Shown: one piece after another, positions 16,144 through 24,716 of the stretch | How the letters are laid out: each line of letters opens with the position of its first letter | Numbering within the stretch: the first letter of the stretch is position 1 | Assembly (NCBI GenBank): GCA_965220315.1 | Contig: CBDCPP010000002.1 | Location: 682,001-746,000 of the forward strand | Origin: JAPOXK01 sp965220315 | GTDB lineage: Bacteria; Chloroflexota; Dehalococcoidia; Bin125 | Reading direction: 5' to 3' | DNA length: 64,000 bases | Notes under the pieces: generated by a model | Told to the model about the DNA's origin: nothing | The model's input: only the letters and a program-made list of their open reading frames with translations | Databases searched by the model: none | Made by a program: the position numbers and the translations under genes

Positions 16144-17511
16144 TCAGCGTTCACCGATGCCCTGGGCGCGCTCCATGCGCTGGGAGATGCGCGACATCAT
16201 GAAGGCGACGATCCAGAAGGCGACCGCGACGAAGATGTAGGCCTCGATCCGGTCAGGGATGAATTCGGATTGGGCGATGGCGCTGTCGGCGTTTCCTTTG
16301 AGTTCGCGGAGGGGAAGGATGACGGTAATAAGGGTAGTGTCTTTCCAGATCGAGATCGCTTGGCCGACGATGGGCGGGATGGAGATTCGGAACGCCTGCG
16401 GCATGATGATCAGACGCAGGGACTGCGCGCGGCTCAGTCCGACGGCTTGAGCGGCCTCGTACTGGCCGCGGGGGAGTGTTTGCAGGGCGCCGCGGATGTA
16501 CTCGGCCATGTAGGCGGCGGTGAAGACGGCGAGCACGACCATTGTGCGGATGATCAGGTCGCCGCCGATGATGTCGTCGAGAATGAAGAGGGCGACAAAC
16601 AACCAGCCGAGCAGCGGGGCGCCGCGAACGGTCTCGATGTAGGTGGTACAGGTCCATTTGATCGCGTGGAGTTTGGAGGCGCGGCCAATCGCCAGTGGGA
16701 CCGCGATGATGAGGCCGCCGACGATGCCGACGGGGGCGAGGATGAGGTTGAGCAAAAAGCCGTCTAACTCGCGCATACTCGCGCCGCCTCCGGCCATGAG
16801 GAAAACGAGCACGATTGGCAGCGCGAGGACCATGAGGCCGCCAACGATCCGGTTGGCGCCGGTGCGGGTGGGGAAGACGGCGATGCGGACGGCGCGAGCG
16901 CGAGCCAGGATTGGGACGGTTTTATCGAACCCGCCGCGTAGGGAGAAAGCGTCGTCGAACGCGAAGCGCAGGAGGGTGACTCGGGTCGAGAGCGAGCGCT
17001 GGCGAGCGCGTTCGCGGCCGATGGTGCGGGCGATGAGGTAGCCGAGGAAGAGCAGGGCGATGTTGAGCAGGAACCAGAGCGAGGACCAAAAGGCAGCCCC
17101 GCCGTGGCCCATGAAGAGAACGACGGCGATGCCGGCGATGACGATGAAGAGGTGGTCTTTGCGTCCGAGACTGGACCACATGCCGTAGGCCATGCCGATC
17201 AGGGCGAGGACGAAGCCCATGGCAGCCCACAAGCGCCATTCCTGTTCGTGAGGGAAGCTGCCGACGAAGAGCAGCCAGCGGTTCTCCGTGATGACTCGCC
17301 AGTTCGCGTCGAAGAAGACGAACCCGACGACGCCGGCGGCGAGCGCGGCGATGAAGGCGACGCTGACGATGGTGAGTAGCGTCCCCGCTTTGGATGGGAA
17401 CAGGTTGCGGTGGATCCACTCGCGGGCGCGGACGGAACGAGGGCGGCGGGCGCGCTGGCGGTGCGGTGGCAGCACGATCCGCGGCTGTAGGGCGGGCAGC
17501 TGCTGAGCCAT
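16144..17511 (-). CDS. aapM: General amino-acid ABC transporter permease (AapM/BztC-like)
   Basis: The 455-residue membrane protein has about eight to ten hydrophobic segments. The C-terminal third has the HisM-family inner-membrane signature: YIETVRGAPLLGWLFVAL, AAYMAEYIRGALQTLPRGQ, EAAQAVGLSRAQSLRLIIMPQ, the EAA loop that docks with the ATPase. Its length and long N-terminal membrane region match AapM/BztC rather than the short HisM proteins. It pairs with the AapQ-like permease encoded 14 bases upstream to form the import channel. Substrates in this group are usually many L-amino acids or glutamate/glutamine/aspartate. Confidence 0.9.
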   Translation of the reverse strand: MAQQLPALQPRIVLPPHRQRARRPRSVRAREWIHRNLFPSKAGTLLTIVSVAFIAALAAGVVGFVFFDANWRVITENRWLLFVGSFPHEQEWRLWAAMGFVLALIGMAYGMWSSLGRKDHLFIVIAGIAVVLFMGHGGAAFWSSLWFLLNIALLFLGYLIARTIGRERARQRSLSTRVTLLRFAFDDAFSLRGGFDKTVPILARARAVRIAVFPTRTGANRIVGGLMVLALPIVLVFLMAGGGASMRELDGFLLNLILAPVGIVGGLIIAVPLAIGRASKLHAIKWTCTTYIETVRGAPLLGWLFVALFILDDIIGGDLIIRTMVVLAVFTAAYMAEYIRGALQTLPRGQYEAAQAVGLSRAQSLRLIIMPQAFRISIPPIVGQAISIWKDTTLITVILPLRELKGNADSAIAQSEFIPDRIEAYIFVAVAFWIVAFMMSRISQRMERAQGIGER

Positions 17512-17525
17512 ATGCGCTGCTCCCT

Positions 17526-18722
17526 CTAGATCCGATGCGCCGTCACGCGCGCGTTGAGTATGTTCATCACGGCCGAGATTGCGAATGAGATCACCATGTA
17601 CGTGACGATGATCACGAAGAACATCTCCAGCGCATGTCCGGCCTTGTTCTGGATGACCGTCGCCACTCGAAACAGATCGTCAAACAGCACGGCGTACGCC
17701 AGCGACGAGTTCTTGTTCACGTTGAGAAACTGGTTGGTCACCGACGGGATCATCTGGCGCAGCGCCTGCGGCAGGACCACTAGCGTCAGCCGCTGATACC
17801 CGGTCAGTCCAACCGCGCTTGCCGCTTCCGTCTGGCCCTTGGGCAGCGCCTGAATGCTGCCGCGCACGATCTCCGCAATGAACGCACCGGTGTACATTGT
17901 TAGCCCCAGCACCAGTGCCGCGAATTCGGGCCGAATCACCATGCCTTCGGCATAGGAGGTGCCGTCGATCACTGGCCGGTCGATGCTCACGGGCAGGCCG
18001 AGGATCAGGAACGAAATCAAGGCACCAGCGGCGAACAGCCCGATCGCCCAGCGGTTGGCGAAGAGGATTCGGCCGCTCTCGCGTTCGCGTTCCTGCCGCT
18101 TGGCTCGAAGGCGCATTGCGACCACACCGATGGCGATCAGCGCGAGCACCCAGATGCCGACGAGCCAATCGGGCGCTCCCCACAGCCCGCCCGATGGCAC
18201 TGGCCACGGAATGGCGATTCCACGGTTGGAGAGGAAGAAGGCGTCGCCGACGTTGATCACGTTCTGGATCAATGGTGCGCCGACCAGCAAGATCGCGTAC
18301 CAAATCACGATTTGGACTAACAGCGGGGTGTTCCGAAAGATCTCGACGTACAGCGTGGCCATCCGCGCGACCAGCCAGTTGGAGGACAGCCGCGCGACTC
18401 CGATGACGACGCCGACCACGAACGCCAGCATGATGGCGACCATGACGGCCCGCAGCGTCGACCACACGCCGACGAGGTACATGGTGAAGCGGGAGTTGGT
18501 GACGCCGTCGACATCAATGAGCCATTGACTGCCGACGGCGAAGCCGGCCGGTTCGGAGAAGAATCCGAACCCGAATTCACGCAGTTCGAGGGAGTAGAAG
18601 ATGTAACCGAGGACGGCCGCCGTGGCGGCGACATAGATGGCTTGGGTGAGAAGGTTACGGAATCCGCGACGATAGAAGATGGGGACGTTGGGCGCATCCA
18701 CGACGGTGGCTTGCAACGACAT
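17526..18722 (-). CDS. aapQ: General amino-acid ABC transporter permease (AapQ/BztB-like)
   Basis: The 398-residue permease has around eight membrane segments. The long periplasmic-side region after the first helix and the split conserved domain are typical of AapQ/BztB. Visible signatures are LYVEIFRNTPLLVQIVIWY in the middle and, near the C-terminus, AFIAEIVRGSIQALPKGQTE with EAASAVGLTGYQRLTLVVLPQ (EAA loop). It is separated from the binding-protein gene by 189 bases containing a strong stem-loop and is followed by the AapM-like gene. The AapQ and AapM subunits form the heterodimeric channel. Confidence 0.9.
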   Translation of the reverse strand: MSLQATVVDAPNVPIFYRRGFRNLLTQAIYVAATAAVLGYIFYSLELREFGFGFFSEPAGFAVGSQWLIDVDGVTNSRFTMYLVGVWSTLRAVMVAIMLAFVVGVVIGVARLSSNWLVARMATLYVEIFRNTPLLVQIVIWYAILLVGAPLIQNVINVGDAFFLSNRGIAIPWPVPSGGLWGAPDWLVGIWVLALIAIGVVAMRLRAKRQERERESGRILFANRWAIGLFAAGALISFLILGLPVSIDRPVIDGTSYAEGMVIRPEFAALVLGLTMYTGAFIAEIVRGSIQALPKGQTEAASAVGLTGYQRLTLVVLPQALRQMIPSVTNQFLNVNKNSSLAYAVLFDDLFRVATVIQNKAGHALEMFFVIIVTYMVISFAISAVMNILNARVTAHRI

Positions 18723-18835
18723 AGAGCGATGCTAATGGATCAGATCGGGCGTTGTGGGTTCTTTCGCATAACCGACGGCCGTCGCGGATACGGCGCTGAG
18801 GGCCAGTTCGCCGGTTGCGGGGAGGCGACCTCCAC

Positions 18836-18876
18836 AAGTGAGACAGCTTGCGCGGTTAGCGCAAGCTGTCTCACTT
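18836..18876 (-). promoter_or_regulatory. Perfect 18-bp stem-loop behind the binding-protein gene
   Basis: An 18-bp arm at 18836-18853 and its exact reverse complement at 18859-18876 flank a 5-base loop. It lies 35 bases after the amino-acid binding-protein gene and before the permease genes. No U-tract follows on the minus strand, so the likely role is mRNA processing or 3'-end protection that raises binding-protein levels over the permeases, as known for periplasmic binding-protein operons. On the plus strand a short T-run follows the stem, but no plus-strand gene reaches it. Confidence 0.75.
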
Positions 18877-18911
18877 ACTTTTTCGCTGTACGCTTACTGC
18901 CTCACCTTCGC

Positions 18912-20027
18912 TTAGCGGTAGGGCAGCGCGTAGAGGATGCCACCTGTTCCCGGCGGGCAGTTGCTCTTGTCCTCGCTGGCGAGGGCGTTGAGCGTGCAGG
19001 CGCGCGGGACGGCGTCACCGATGTTGTTCTCATAGATCTCGCCATAGTTGCCGACCGCGGCGATGGCGCGCTGGATGAACTGCGCGTTGACTGAGTCGAA
19101 GCCGAGCGTGGAGACCGCCCCGCCTTCGAAGGGGACGCCCAACAGCCGCGCCACGGCCGTGTTCGGCGGGTTGGCCGCTAGCGCCGCTACATCGCTCTGC
19201 GTGATCCCCATCTCTTCAGCAACGATCAGGCCATGGACGACCCAGTTGACGACATCCTTGAATTCGGAGTCGTAGTCGCGGACGCTCGGGGCGAGCGGTT
19301 CCTTGGAGATCAGTTCGCCGAGAATGACGAAGTCGGCGGCGTTGCTGAGGCTGCTGATGCGGGAGGCGAGGTTGGACTGGTCGGCGGTCCAGACATCGCA
19401 GCGGCCCGCGGTGAAAGCGTCTTGGGTTTCCTGGTCGCCGCCGCCAAGCGGGGTGTAGCTCAGACCGAGGTCGGTGAAGTGGTCCGCCAGGTTCTGCTCG
19501 GTGGTCGTACCGGCCTGGACGCAGATGGTCGCGCCGCCCATGTCGGCGGTGGAGTTGATATTGCCGCCGGCGTGCACGGCGAAGCCCTGACCGGTGTAGA
19601 AGGTGGTCTGGGCGAAATCGACGCCGAGTTCGCGGTCGCGGGAGGCGGTAATGGTGGTCGTTCGGATCAGGAGGTCAATTTGGCCGTCGTTGAGCAGCTC
19701 GAAGCGGGTCGAAGCATCGGAAGCATCGACGAGTTCAAGGTCAACCTCCATGGCAGCGGCGACCGCCTTGCAGAATTCTACGTCAAAGCCCACGACGTTT
19801 CCGTCACTATCCCTTTCACCGAAGAGCGGCTGCGTCTGTTTGACGCCACACTTCAATTCGCCGCGATCTTGTACTAATTGAACAGTGTCACCGCGGCTGC
19901 CAGCAGAGTCCTGTTCGTCGCCACTGGAACAGGCCGCAAGTGCGAGCGCGCCCAGTATCGCGAGCAGCATCACGGTGACGCCGGCGCGCAAGGCTGCTCT
20001 GTGTTTCCAGAAGACCATTCGGTGCAT
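18912..20027 (-). CDS. aapJ: Amino-acid ABC transporter substrate-binding lipoprotein (AapJ-like)
   Basis: The 371-residue protein begins with a positively charged stretch and hydrophobic signal segment that ends in a lipobox (LALAACSSG), so it should be lipid-anchored outside the membrane. The mature part is a type 2 periplasmic fold. It begins with VQDRGELKCGVKQTQPLFGE and contains VVGFDVEFCKAVAAAM, the FYTGQGFAVHAG hinge region, and DVWTADQSNLASRISSL, all typical of AapJ/BztA binding proteins for L-amino acids. I place the start at 20027, where AGGA stands 7 bases before the ATG; the frame continues upstream without a recognisable signal. It heads the operon and is followed by a stem-loop. 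Confidence 0.9.
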   Translation of the reverse strand: MHRMVFWKHRAALRAGVTVMLLAILGALALAACSSGDEQDSAGSRGDTVQLVQDRGELKCGVKQTQPLFGERDSDGNVVGFDVEFCKAVAAAMEVDLELVDASDASTRFELLNDGQIDLLIRTTTITASRDRELGVDFAQTTFYTGQGFAVHAGGNINSTADMGGATICVQAGTTTEQNLADHFTDLGLSYTPLGGGDQETQDAFTAGRCDVWTADQSNLASRISSLSNAADFVILGELISKEPLAPSVRDYDSEFKDVVNWVVHGLIVAEEMGITQSDVAALAANPPNTAVARLLGVPFEGGAVSTLGFDSVNAQFIQRAIAAVGNYGEIYENNIGDAVPRACTLNALASEDKSNCPPGTGGILYALPYR

Positions 20028-20217
20028 AAGGGAATTCCTAACAATCGAATTCGTCGACCTGCGTGGATGAGGCCGCGCAGGGGAAAGTATTCCTGTGAGG
20101 CTGCACCCTGTCAAGGTTGAAGGTTGCGACCCTAGTGGGGGCGAAGCCTGCGACGCTACAGTACGGTTTCCTCACTCGATCCGGCGACAACTGGCCCGAT
20201 AGTCGTAGGCTTCTGGT

Positions 20218-20236
20218 GTGGCACACTCTGTGCCAC
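20218..20236. promoter_or_regulatory. 19-bp palindrome, candidate operator for the CoA-transferase operon
   Basis: GTGGCACA and TGTGCCAC form a perfect 8-bp inverted repeat around CTC, 20 bases before the preferred CoA-transferase start at 20257. Size and placement fit a dimeric repressor site, but no regulator gene lies next to it. It also includes the GTG at 20218, arguing that this codon is regulatory DNA rather than the translation start. Confidence 0.45.
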
Positions 20237-20256
20237 CGATGGCGAAAGGGACGGGG

Positions 20257-21495
20257 ATGTCAGCGGGTCCGAACCACGACCCAGAGCGATCTGCGCACGC
20301 TGGCGCTGCCGCACCGCTCCAGGGGATACGCGTGATCGATGCCTCCCGCATCCTGGCGGGCCCCCTGTGCGGTGTGATCCTGGGAGACCTCGGCGCGGAC
20401 GTCATCAAAGTGGAACATCCGCGCGGGGACGAGACCAGACGGTGGGGGCCGCCCTTCGTGGGATCGGAGGCCGGCTACTTCGTTTGGGCGAACCGGAACA
20501 AACGTGGCGTCAGCTTGGATCTCGCGGAACCGCAAGGCCGTGCGGTTTTCCGTGATCTCTGTGCGCATGCGGATGTTCTGCTTGAGAACTTCAAGCTGGG
20601 CACGATGGAGCGGTGGGGATTGGGTCGCGAGGATCTGAGCCGCCTCAACCCACGGCTCGTGCATTCCCGGATCAGTGGCTTCGGCACTCGCGGACCCAAA
20701 CGCGACTGGCTCGCCTTCGACTTCGTTCTGCAGGCGATGACGGGATGGATGAGTGTTACCGGGCAGCCCGACGGCGAACCAACGAAAGTGGGTGTCGCGA
20801 TCGTCGATATTTTCGCCGCTCTCTACTCCTGTATCGGCGTACTCGCTTCGCTCCAGGAGCGGGACACACGGGACAGCGCCCGGCACGTGGATACTTCGCT
20901 CTGGGAAGCGGGGATCGCCTCGCTGGCCAACGTTGCCGCCAACTGGCTGCTGGGCGGTATTGAGCCGAAGCGTTTCGGCAATGCCCACCCCAATAGCGTC
21001 CCTTACCAAACGTTCCCGGCCGCCGATGGCCCTCTCGCCCTCGGCGTGGGCAGCGACGAGCATTACCGCGTTGTTTGCGAGATTCTCGACCGCCCGGATC
21101 TTGCTTCCGATCCGAAATTCGCGACGAATGCGGGGCGGCAGGCGCACCGCGACGAGCTGACTTCTCTTTTGCAGGAGCTATTCCGGACGAAACCCGTGGC
21201 TGAGTGGGTAGAGCTTCTGCAATCCCATGGCGTACCGGCTGGGCCTGTGAACACCGTTCCGCAGGCGTTCGCCGATCCGCAAACAGACGCAATGGACATG
21301 ATTTTGGAGCTGGAGCATCCCGAGCTGGGTCCGTATCGCACCACGGGATCGGCGCTGAAGCTCGACCCGTCGCCTGCTGTTCGCTTACGGCCGGCGCCTC
21401 TCCTTGGTGAACATACCGACGAAGTACTCGGCGAGTGGCTGGCTTACGATCGCGCTCGCTTGGACGAACTGCGCGCGTCGGGCGTGCTCGGCTGA
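20257..21495 (+). CDS. CaiB/BaiF (class III) CoA-transferase
   Basis: The 412-residue protein belongs to the formyl-CoA/carnitine-CoA transferase family, which moves CoA between carboxylic acids through an aspartyl-thioester. The N-terminus carries GIRVIDASRILAGPLCG followed by LGDLGADVIKVEHP, the classic family start, then NRNKRGVSLDL near residue 90 and DVLLENFKLGTMERWG. The catalytic Asp is expected in the HVDTSLWEA segment near residue 215. The start at 20257 follows AAAGGGACGGGG; earlier in-frame codons (20218 GTG, 20239 ATG) overlap a palindrome. The D-aminoacylase gene follows after 7 bases, suggesting an operon. The acid substrate cannot be deduced. Confidence 0.88.
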   Translation: MSAGPNHDPERSAHAGAAAPLQGIRVIDASRILAGPLCGVILGDLGADVIKVEHPRGDETRRWGPPFVGSEAGYFVWANRNKRGVSLDLAEPQGRAVFRDLCAHADVLLENFKLGTMERWGLGREDLSRLNPRLVHSRISGFGTRGPKRDWLAFDFVLQAMTGWMSVTGQPDGEPTKVGVAIVDIFAALYSCIGVLASLQERDTRDSARHVDTSLWEAGIASLANVAANWLLGGIEPKRFGNAHPNSVPYQTFPAADGPLALGVGSDEHYRVVCEILDRPDLASDPKFATNAGRQAHRDELTSLLQELFRTKPVAEWVELLQSHGVPAGPVNTVPQAFADPQTDAMDMILELEHPELGPYRTTGSALKLDPSPAVRLRPAPLLGEHTDEVLGEWLAYDRARLDELRASGVLG

Positions 21496-21502
21496 CGCGC
21501 CG

Positions 21503-22960
21503 TTGTACGACTTGGTAATCCGCAACGGCCTGCTCGTCGACGGATCCGGTTCTCCGCCGCGCACGGCTGATGTGGCGATCGAAGGCGAAACCGTTGCGGA
21601 CATCGGCGCCGTCGTTGACCGTGGGCGGACCGAACTCGACGCGCGGGGATTGATCGTGGCGCCCGGGTTCATCGACGTGCACAGCCACGATGATCGAGCC
21701 GTGATCGAACAGCCGGAACTGCCGTTCAAGCTCCGCCAAGGCGTGACCACGGACATCATCGGTAACTGCGGGTGGGCCTTGGTCCCCCGCTCACCCGCGA
21801 ACGATGCGCATGCGCCCGCGCTGTTCGGCCCAGTCAAGATGGAATGGACCGGCTTCGCGAGCTACTTTGGGCGGCTCAGGGACGCCGCTCCGGCTTGCAA
21901 TGTGGGCGTTCTGATCGGGCATGGGGCAGTGCGCTTGGCGGTGATGGGAACGGCGGCACGGCAGCCGGGGTCAGATGAGCTCGCAGAGATGTCTGCCCTC
22001 GTCGAGGCTGGCATGGACGCCGGAGCCCTGGGGCTCTCATCTGGCCTGACCTACGAACCGGCTGTCCATGCGTCGACGGCGGAGCTCGTCGAGCTGGCAC
22101 GCACCGCCGCCGCGGCCGGAGGTCTGTACGCCAGCCATATCCGCGATGAAGGAGACCACTTGTTGGAGGCGGTCGGCGAGGCGATCCAGATCGGTCGTGA
22201 AGGGGGGTGTCCCGTACAGATCTCTCATCACAAAGCGATGGGACGGCGAAACTGGGGGAAGGTCGACCGCTCGATCGCCGTGATCGATCGGGCGGTGAGC
22301 GCCGGAATGGACGTCACGACGGATGTCTATCCCTACGCCGCCTCCAGCACCATTCTGCGCGCGGTCGCAGCCCAAGGGGTCGACGACGGTGAAGATGCAG
22401 CAGCGATCACGATCGCCTCTACTAAAGCTAAGGCTGGCCTGGGAGGAAAGTCTCTGGCCACCATCGCGTCCTCATGGGGCCTGTCCGCTGCGGATACGGC
22501 GCGTCGGATCGTTGAAGCCGATTCCGGGACGATCGTGATCCGTCATGGAATGGATGAAGGTGACGTGCGCAACGCGCTTTCGCATGAACGGGCGATGATC
22601 GGATCCGATGGGATTCCTGGAGCAGGTAAGCCACACCCTCGTCTTTACGGCACATTCGCTCGGGTGCTCGGCCACTATGTGCGCGATCAACGGCTCTTTC
22701 CGATCGAGGAGGCGGTTCGACGGATGACAGCCTTGCCGGCGCGCAAGTTCAAGCTTGCGCGCCGGGGACAGCTGCGGCGGGAGTGGGCTGCCGACATCGT
22801 TTGTTTTGAGCCGGAAACAGTGAGCGATCGCGCCACTTACGAAGAGCCGCGGCGATATCCTGCGGGAATCGTGCATGTCGTCGTGAATGGGTCGATCGTA
22901 CTGCGAGACGGTGAGCAGCTTCCCGCACGGCCGGGCAGGGTTCTCCACCTCGACGGGTGA
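21503..22960 (+). CDS. D-aminoacylase / N-acyl-D-amino-acid deacylase
   Basis: The 485-residue protein is an amidohydrolase-superfamily enzyme that removes the acyl group from N-acyl-D-amino acids. The motifs are in order: LVIRNGLLVDGSG start, FIDVHSHDD metal site, IIGNCGWA with the zinc-ligand Cys typical of D-aminoacylases, GLSSGLTY, YASHIRDEG, VQISHHKAMG, TDVYPYAAS and IGSDG with the catalytic Asp. The start is uncertain. TTG at 21503 fits both the family's N-terminus and the 7-base gap after the CoA-transferase; the ATG at 21404 would lie deep in that gene. It may process D-amino-acid derivatives from peptidoglycan or hydantoin metabolism. Confidence 0.88.
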   Translation: MYDLVIRNGLLVDGSGSPPRTADVAIEGETVADIGAVVDRGRTELDARGLIVAPGFIDVHSHDDRAVIEQPELPFKLRQGVTTDIIGNCGWALVPRSPANDAHAPALFGPVKMEWTGFASYFGRLRDAAPACNVGVLIGHGAVRLAVMGTAARQPGSDELAEMSALVEAGMDAGALGLSSGLTYEPAVHASTAELVELARTAAAAGGLYASHIRDEGDHLLEAVGEAIQIGREGGCPVQISHHKAMGRRNWGKVDRSIAVIDRAVSAGMDVTTDVYPYAASSTILRAVAAQGVDDGEDAAAITIASTKAKAGLGGKSLATIASSWGLSAADTARRIVEADSGTIVIRHGMDEGDVRNALSHERAMIGSDGIPGAGKPHPRLYGTFARVLGHYVRDQRLFPIEEAVRRMTALPARKFKLARRGQLRREWAADIVCFEPETVSDRATYEEPRRYPAGIVHVVVNGSIVLRDGEQLPARPGRVLHLDG

Positions 22961-23071
22961 CGTACGGCGTTTGCCCCGGCGCCACTCATTGTCATTGACC
23001 TTGGCATGATGCGACTTCTAGTCTCGCCATGCTTTCGCAGCAATAGGGATAGTTGGATCACAGGAAATTGA

Positions 23072-23851
23072 ATGTTCTCACTTGAAGGTCGGAAGGCGCT
23101 CGTAACCGGTGCTGGTGGGGGATTAGGATCCGCGATCGCTGAATCGCTCGCGATGCAGGGCGCCGATGTCGTCCTCACCGATCTCGATGAGGCGAAAGCT
23201 GCCGCCAAGGCATCCGAGATAGCTGAGAAGCTTTCGGGTCGGACGCTCGTCCCGCTCGCGATGGATGTCACGAGTGAACAGAGCGTGCAGGATGCGTTCG
23301 CCGCGGCAAAACAGCGGCTGGGCCTGATCGATGTGATGGTGAACGTTGCTGGGATCGCTAAAATTCGGCGTCTGCATGAGATGTCGTTCGGCGAATGGCG
23401 GGAGATGCTCTCGATTCATCTGGACGGTACCTTCTTGGGAACGCGCTACGCCTTGCCGGACATGCTGGAGCGGGGCTGGGGTCGTGTCATCTGTGTCTCT
23501 TCTATCGTCGCGGATACTGGCGTCGCCTACGAAGCGCACTACGGTGCTGCTAAGGGGGGGATCAACGGGCTTGTACGTTCACTGGCGCGGGAAGTGGCGC
23601 CAAAAGGTGTGACGGTCAACGCGATCGCGCCCGGATATTTCGACACGCCGCTCAGCGAGATGATTCCGCCCAAAGAGTATCGGTTACTTGCTGAGAATAT
23701 CGCCGTGGGCCGGTTCGGTAAGCCGGAGGAGGTAGGGGCGCTGGCTGCGTACCTCGCCTCGGATGAGGCAACCTATATCACCGGCGAGGTGATCCGCCCC
23801 CATGGTGGCTTCTCATACGGTCACGCCGATCTCGACGCAGTCCCCGACTAA
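23072..23851 (+). CDS. SDR-family NAD(P)-dependent oxidoreductase
   Basis: The 259-residue short-chain dehydrogenase has the cofactor loop TGAGGGLG at about residues 12-19, an acidic residue at the end of strand 2 (LTDLDE) that suggests NAD preference, and NVAG in place of the usual NNAG near residue 90. The catalytic residues are Ser in VSSIVAD and Tyr-Lys in YGAAK near residue 157, followed by NAIAPGYFDTPL. It ends with the usual YITGEVIRPHGG tail. ACAGGAAATTGA precedes the ATG. The downstream acetyltransferase frame overlaps its last 50 bases. The substrate is unknown; the family oxidises alcohols or reduces ketones. Confidence 0.9.
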   Translation: MFSLEGRKALVTGAGGGLGSAIAESLAMQGADVVLTDLDEAKAAAKASEIAEKLSGRTLVPLAMDVTSEQSVQDAFAAAKQRLGLIDVMVNVAGIAKIRRLHEMSFGEWREMLSIHLDGTFLGTRYALPDMLERGWGRVICVSSIVADTGVAYEAHYGAAKGGINGLVRSLAREVAPKGVTVNAIAPGYFDTPLSEMIPPKEYRLLAENIAVGRFGKPEEVGALAAYLASDEATYITGEVIRPHGGFSYGHADLDAVPD

Positions 23852-24716
23852 CTTCCTCGTGCAAGCCACGTTGCGCCCCGGTACTCCCGGCGATGCCGAG
23901 GCCTGCGGTCGCATCTGCTATGAAGCCTTCAAGGGTATCGCCGACGAACACAACTTCCCGCCGGATTTCCCCACCCCCGCGATCGCCGTCACTGTCGTCG
24001 GCGCGATGCTAGCGCACCCCGGCTTCTACTCCGTGGTGGCGGAGCAGGATGGGCGAGTGGCAGGGAGCAACTTTCTCGACGAGCGCTGTCCCATTGCAGG
24101 GCTCGGGCCGATTACCGTTGATCCGGCCGCGCAGAACGCAGGCGTTGGGCGCCTACTCGTGGGCGATGTCCTCGACCGTGCGGAGTCGAAAGGGGCGGCT
24201 GGCGTCCGCCTTGTGCAAGCTGCATATCATGGCCGCTCAATGGCGCTCTACACCAAGTTGGGATTCGCCGTGCGTGAGCCGCTCGTCACGGTGCAAGGAT
24301 CGCCGATCGGTGAGCTGCTTCCGGGATATCGTGTGCGCTCTGCTCGGCTCGACGACCTCACAGCGTGCGACGTGATCTTCCGCGACATCCACGGTCACGA
24401 ACGCCTCTGGGATCTGCGTGATGCGGTCGAGCGTGGTAGTGCGCGCGTCGTCGAACGCGATGGGCACGTGACTGGATATGTAACCCTTCTGGGATTTGCT
24501 GGCCACGCGGTCGCCCGCGCCAACGATGATCTCAAGGCGCTAATCGCGGCGGCCGATCATATCCATAACCCCGGGTTCCTTCTGCCCAGCCGCAACCACG
24601 ATCTCCTGCAATGGTGCATCAAGCATGGGCTGCACATTAGGCAGCCGATGACGCTGATGAGCATCGGGAAGTACCAAGAGCCGCGTGGGCCGTTCTTGCC
24701 GTCAATCGCGTTTTAG
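23802..24716 (+). CDS. GNAT-family N-acetyltransferase (probably two GNAT modules)
   Basis: The protein is up to 304 residues. Its first half carries a standard acetyl-CoA fold: ATLRPGTPGDAEACGRI start, RVAGSNFLDE, ITVDPAAQNAGVGRLLVG (the Q/R-x-x-G-x-G/A acetyl-CoA loop, here with Asn-Ala-Gly-Val-Gly) and MALYTKLGF. The second half begins with RSARLDDLTACDVIF and has GHVTGYVTLLGFAGHAVA, the look of a second, more diverged GNAT module. The ATG at 23802 overlaps the SDR gene by 50 bases; a GTG at 23859, just after the SDR stop, is an equally good start. The substrate is unknown. It converges on the decayed hydrolase gene on the minus strand. Confidence 0.78.
   Translation: MVASHTVTPISTQSPTNFLVQATLRPGTPGDAEACGRICYEAFKGIADEHNFPPDFPTPAIAVTVVGAMLAHPGFYSVVAEQDGRVAGSNFLDERCPIAGLGPITVDPAAQNAGVGRLLVGDVLDRAESKGAAGVRLVQAAYHGRSMALYTKLGFAVREPLVTVQGSPIGELLPGYRVRSARLDDLTACDVIFRDIHGHERLWDLRDAVERGSARVVERDGHVTGYVTLLGFAGHAVARANDDLKALIAAADHIHNPGFLLPSRNHDLLQWCIKHGLHIRQPMTLMSIGKYQEPRGPFLPSIAF

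Noticed and set aside
23010..23050. Possible -35/-10 pair upstream of the SDR gene
   Set aside because: TTGACC is present, but the -10 region matches the consensus too poorly to call.
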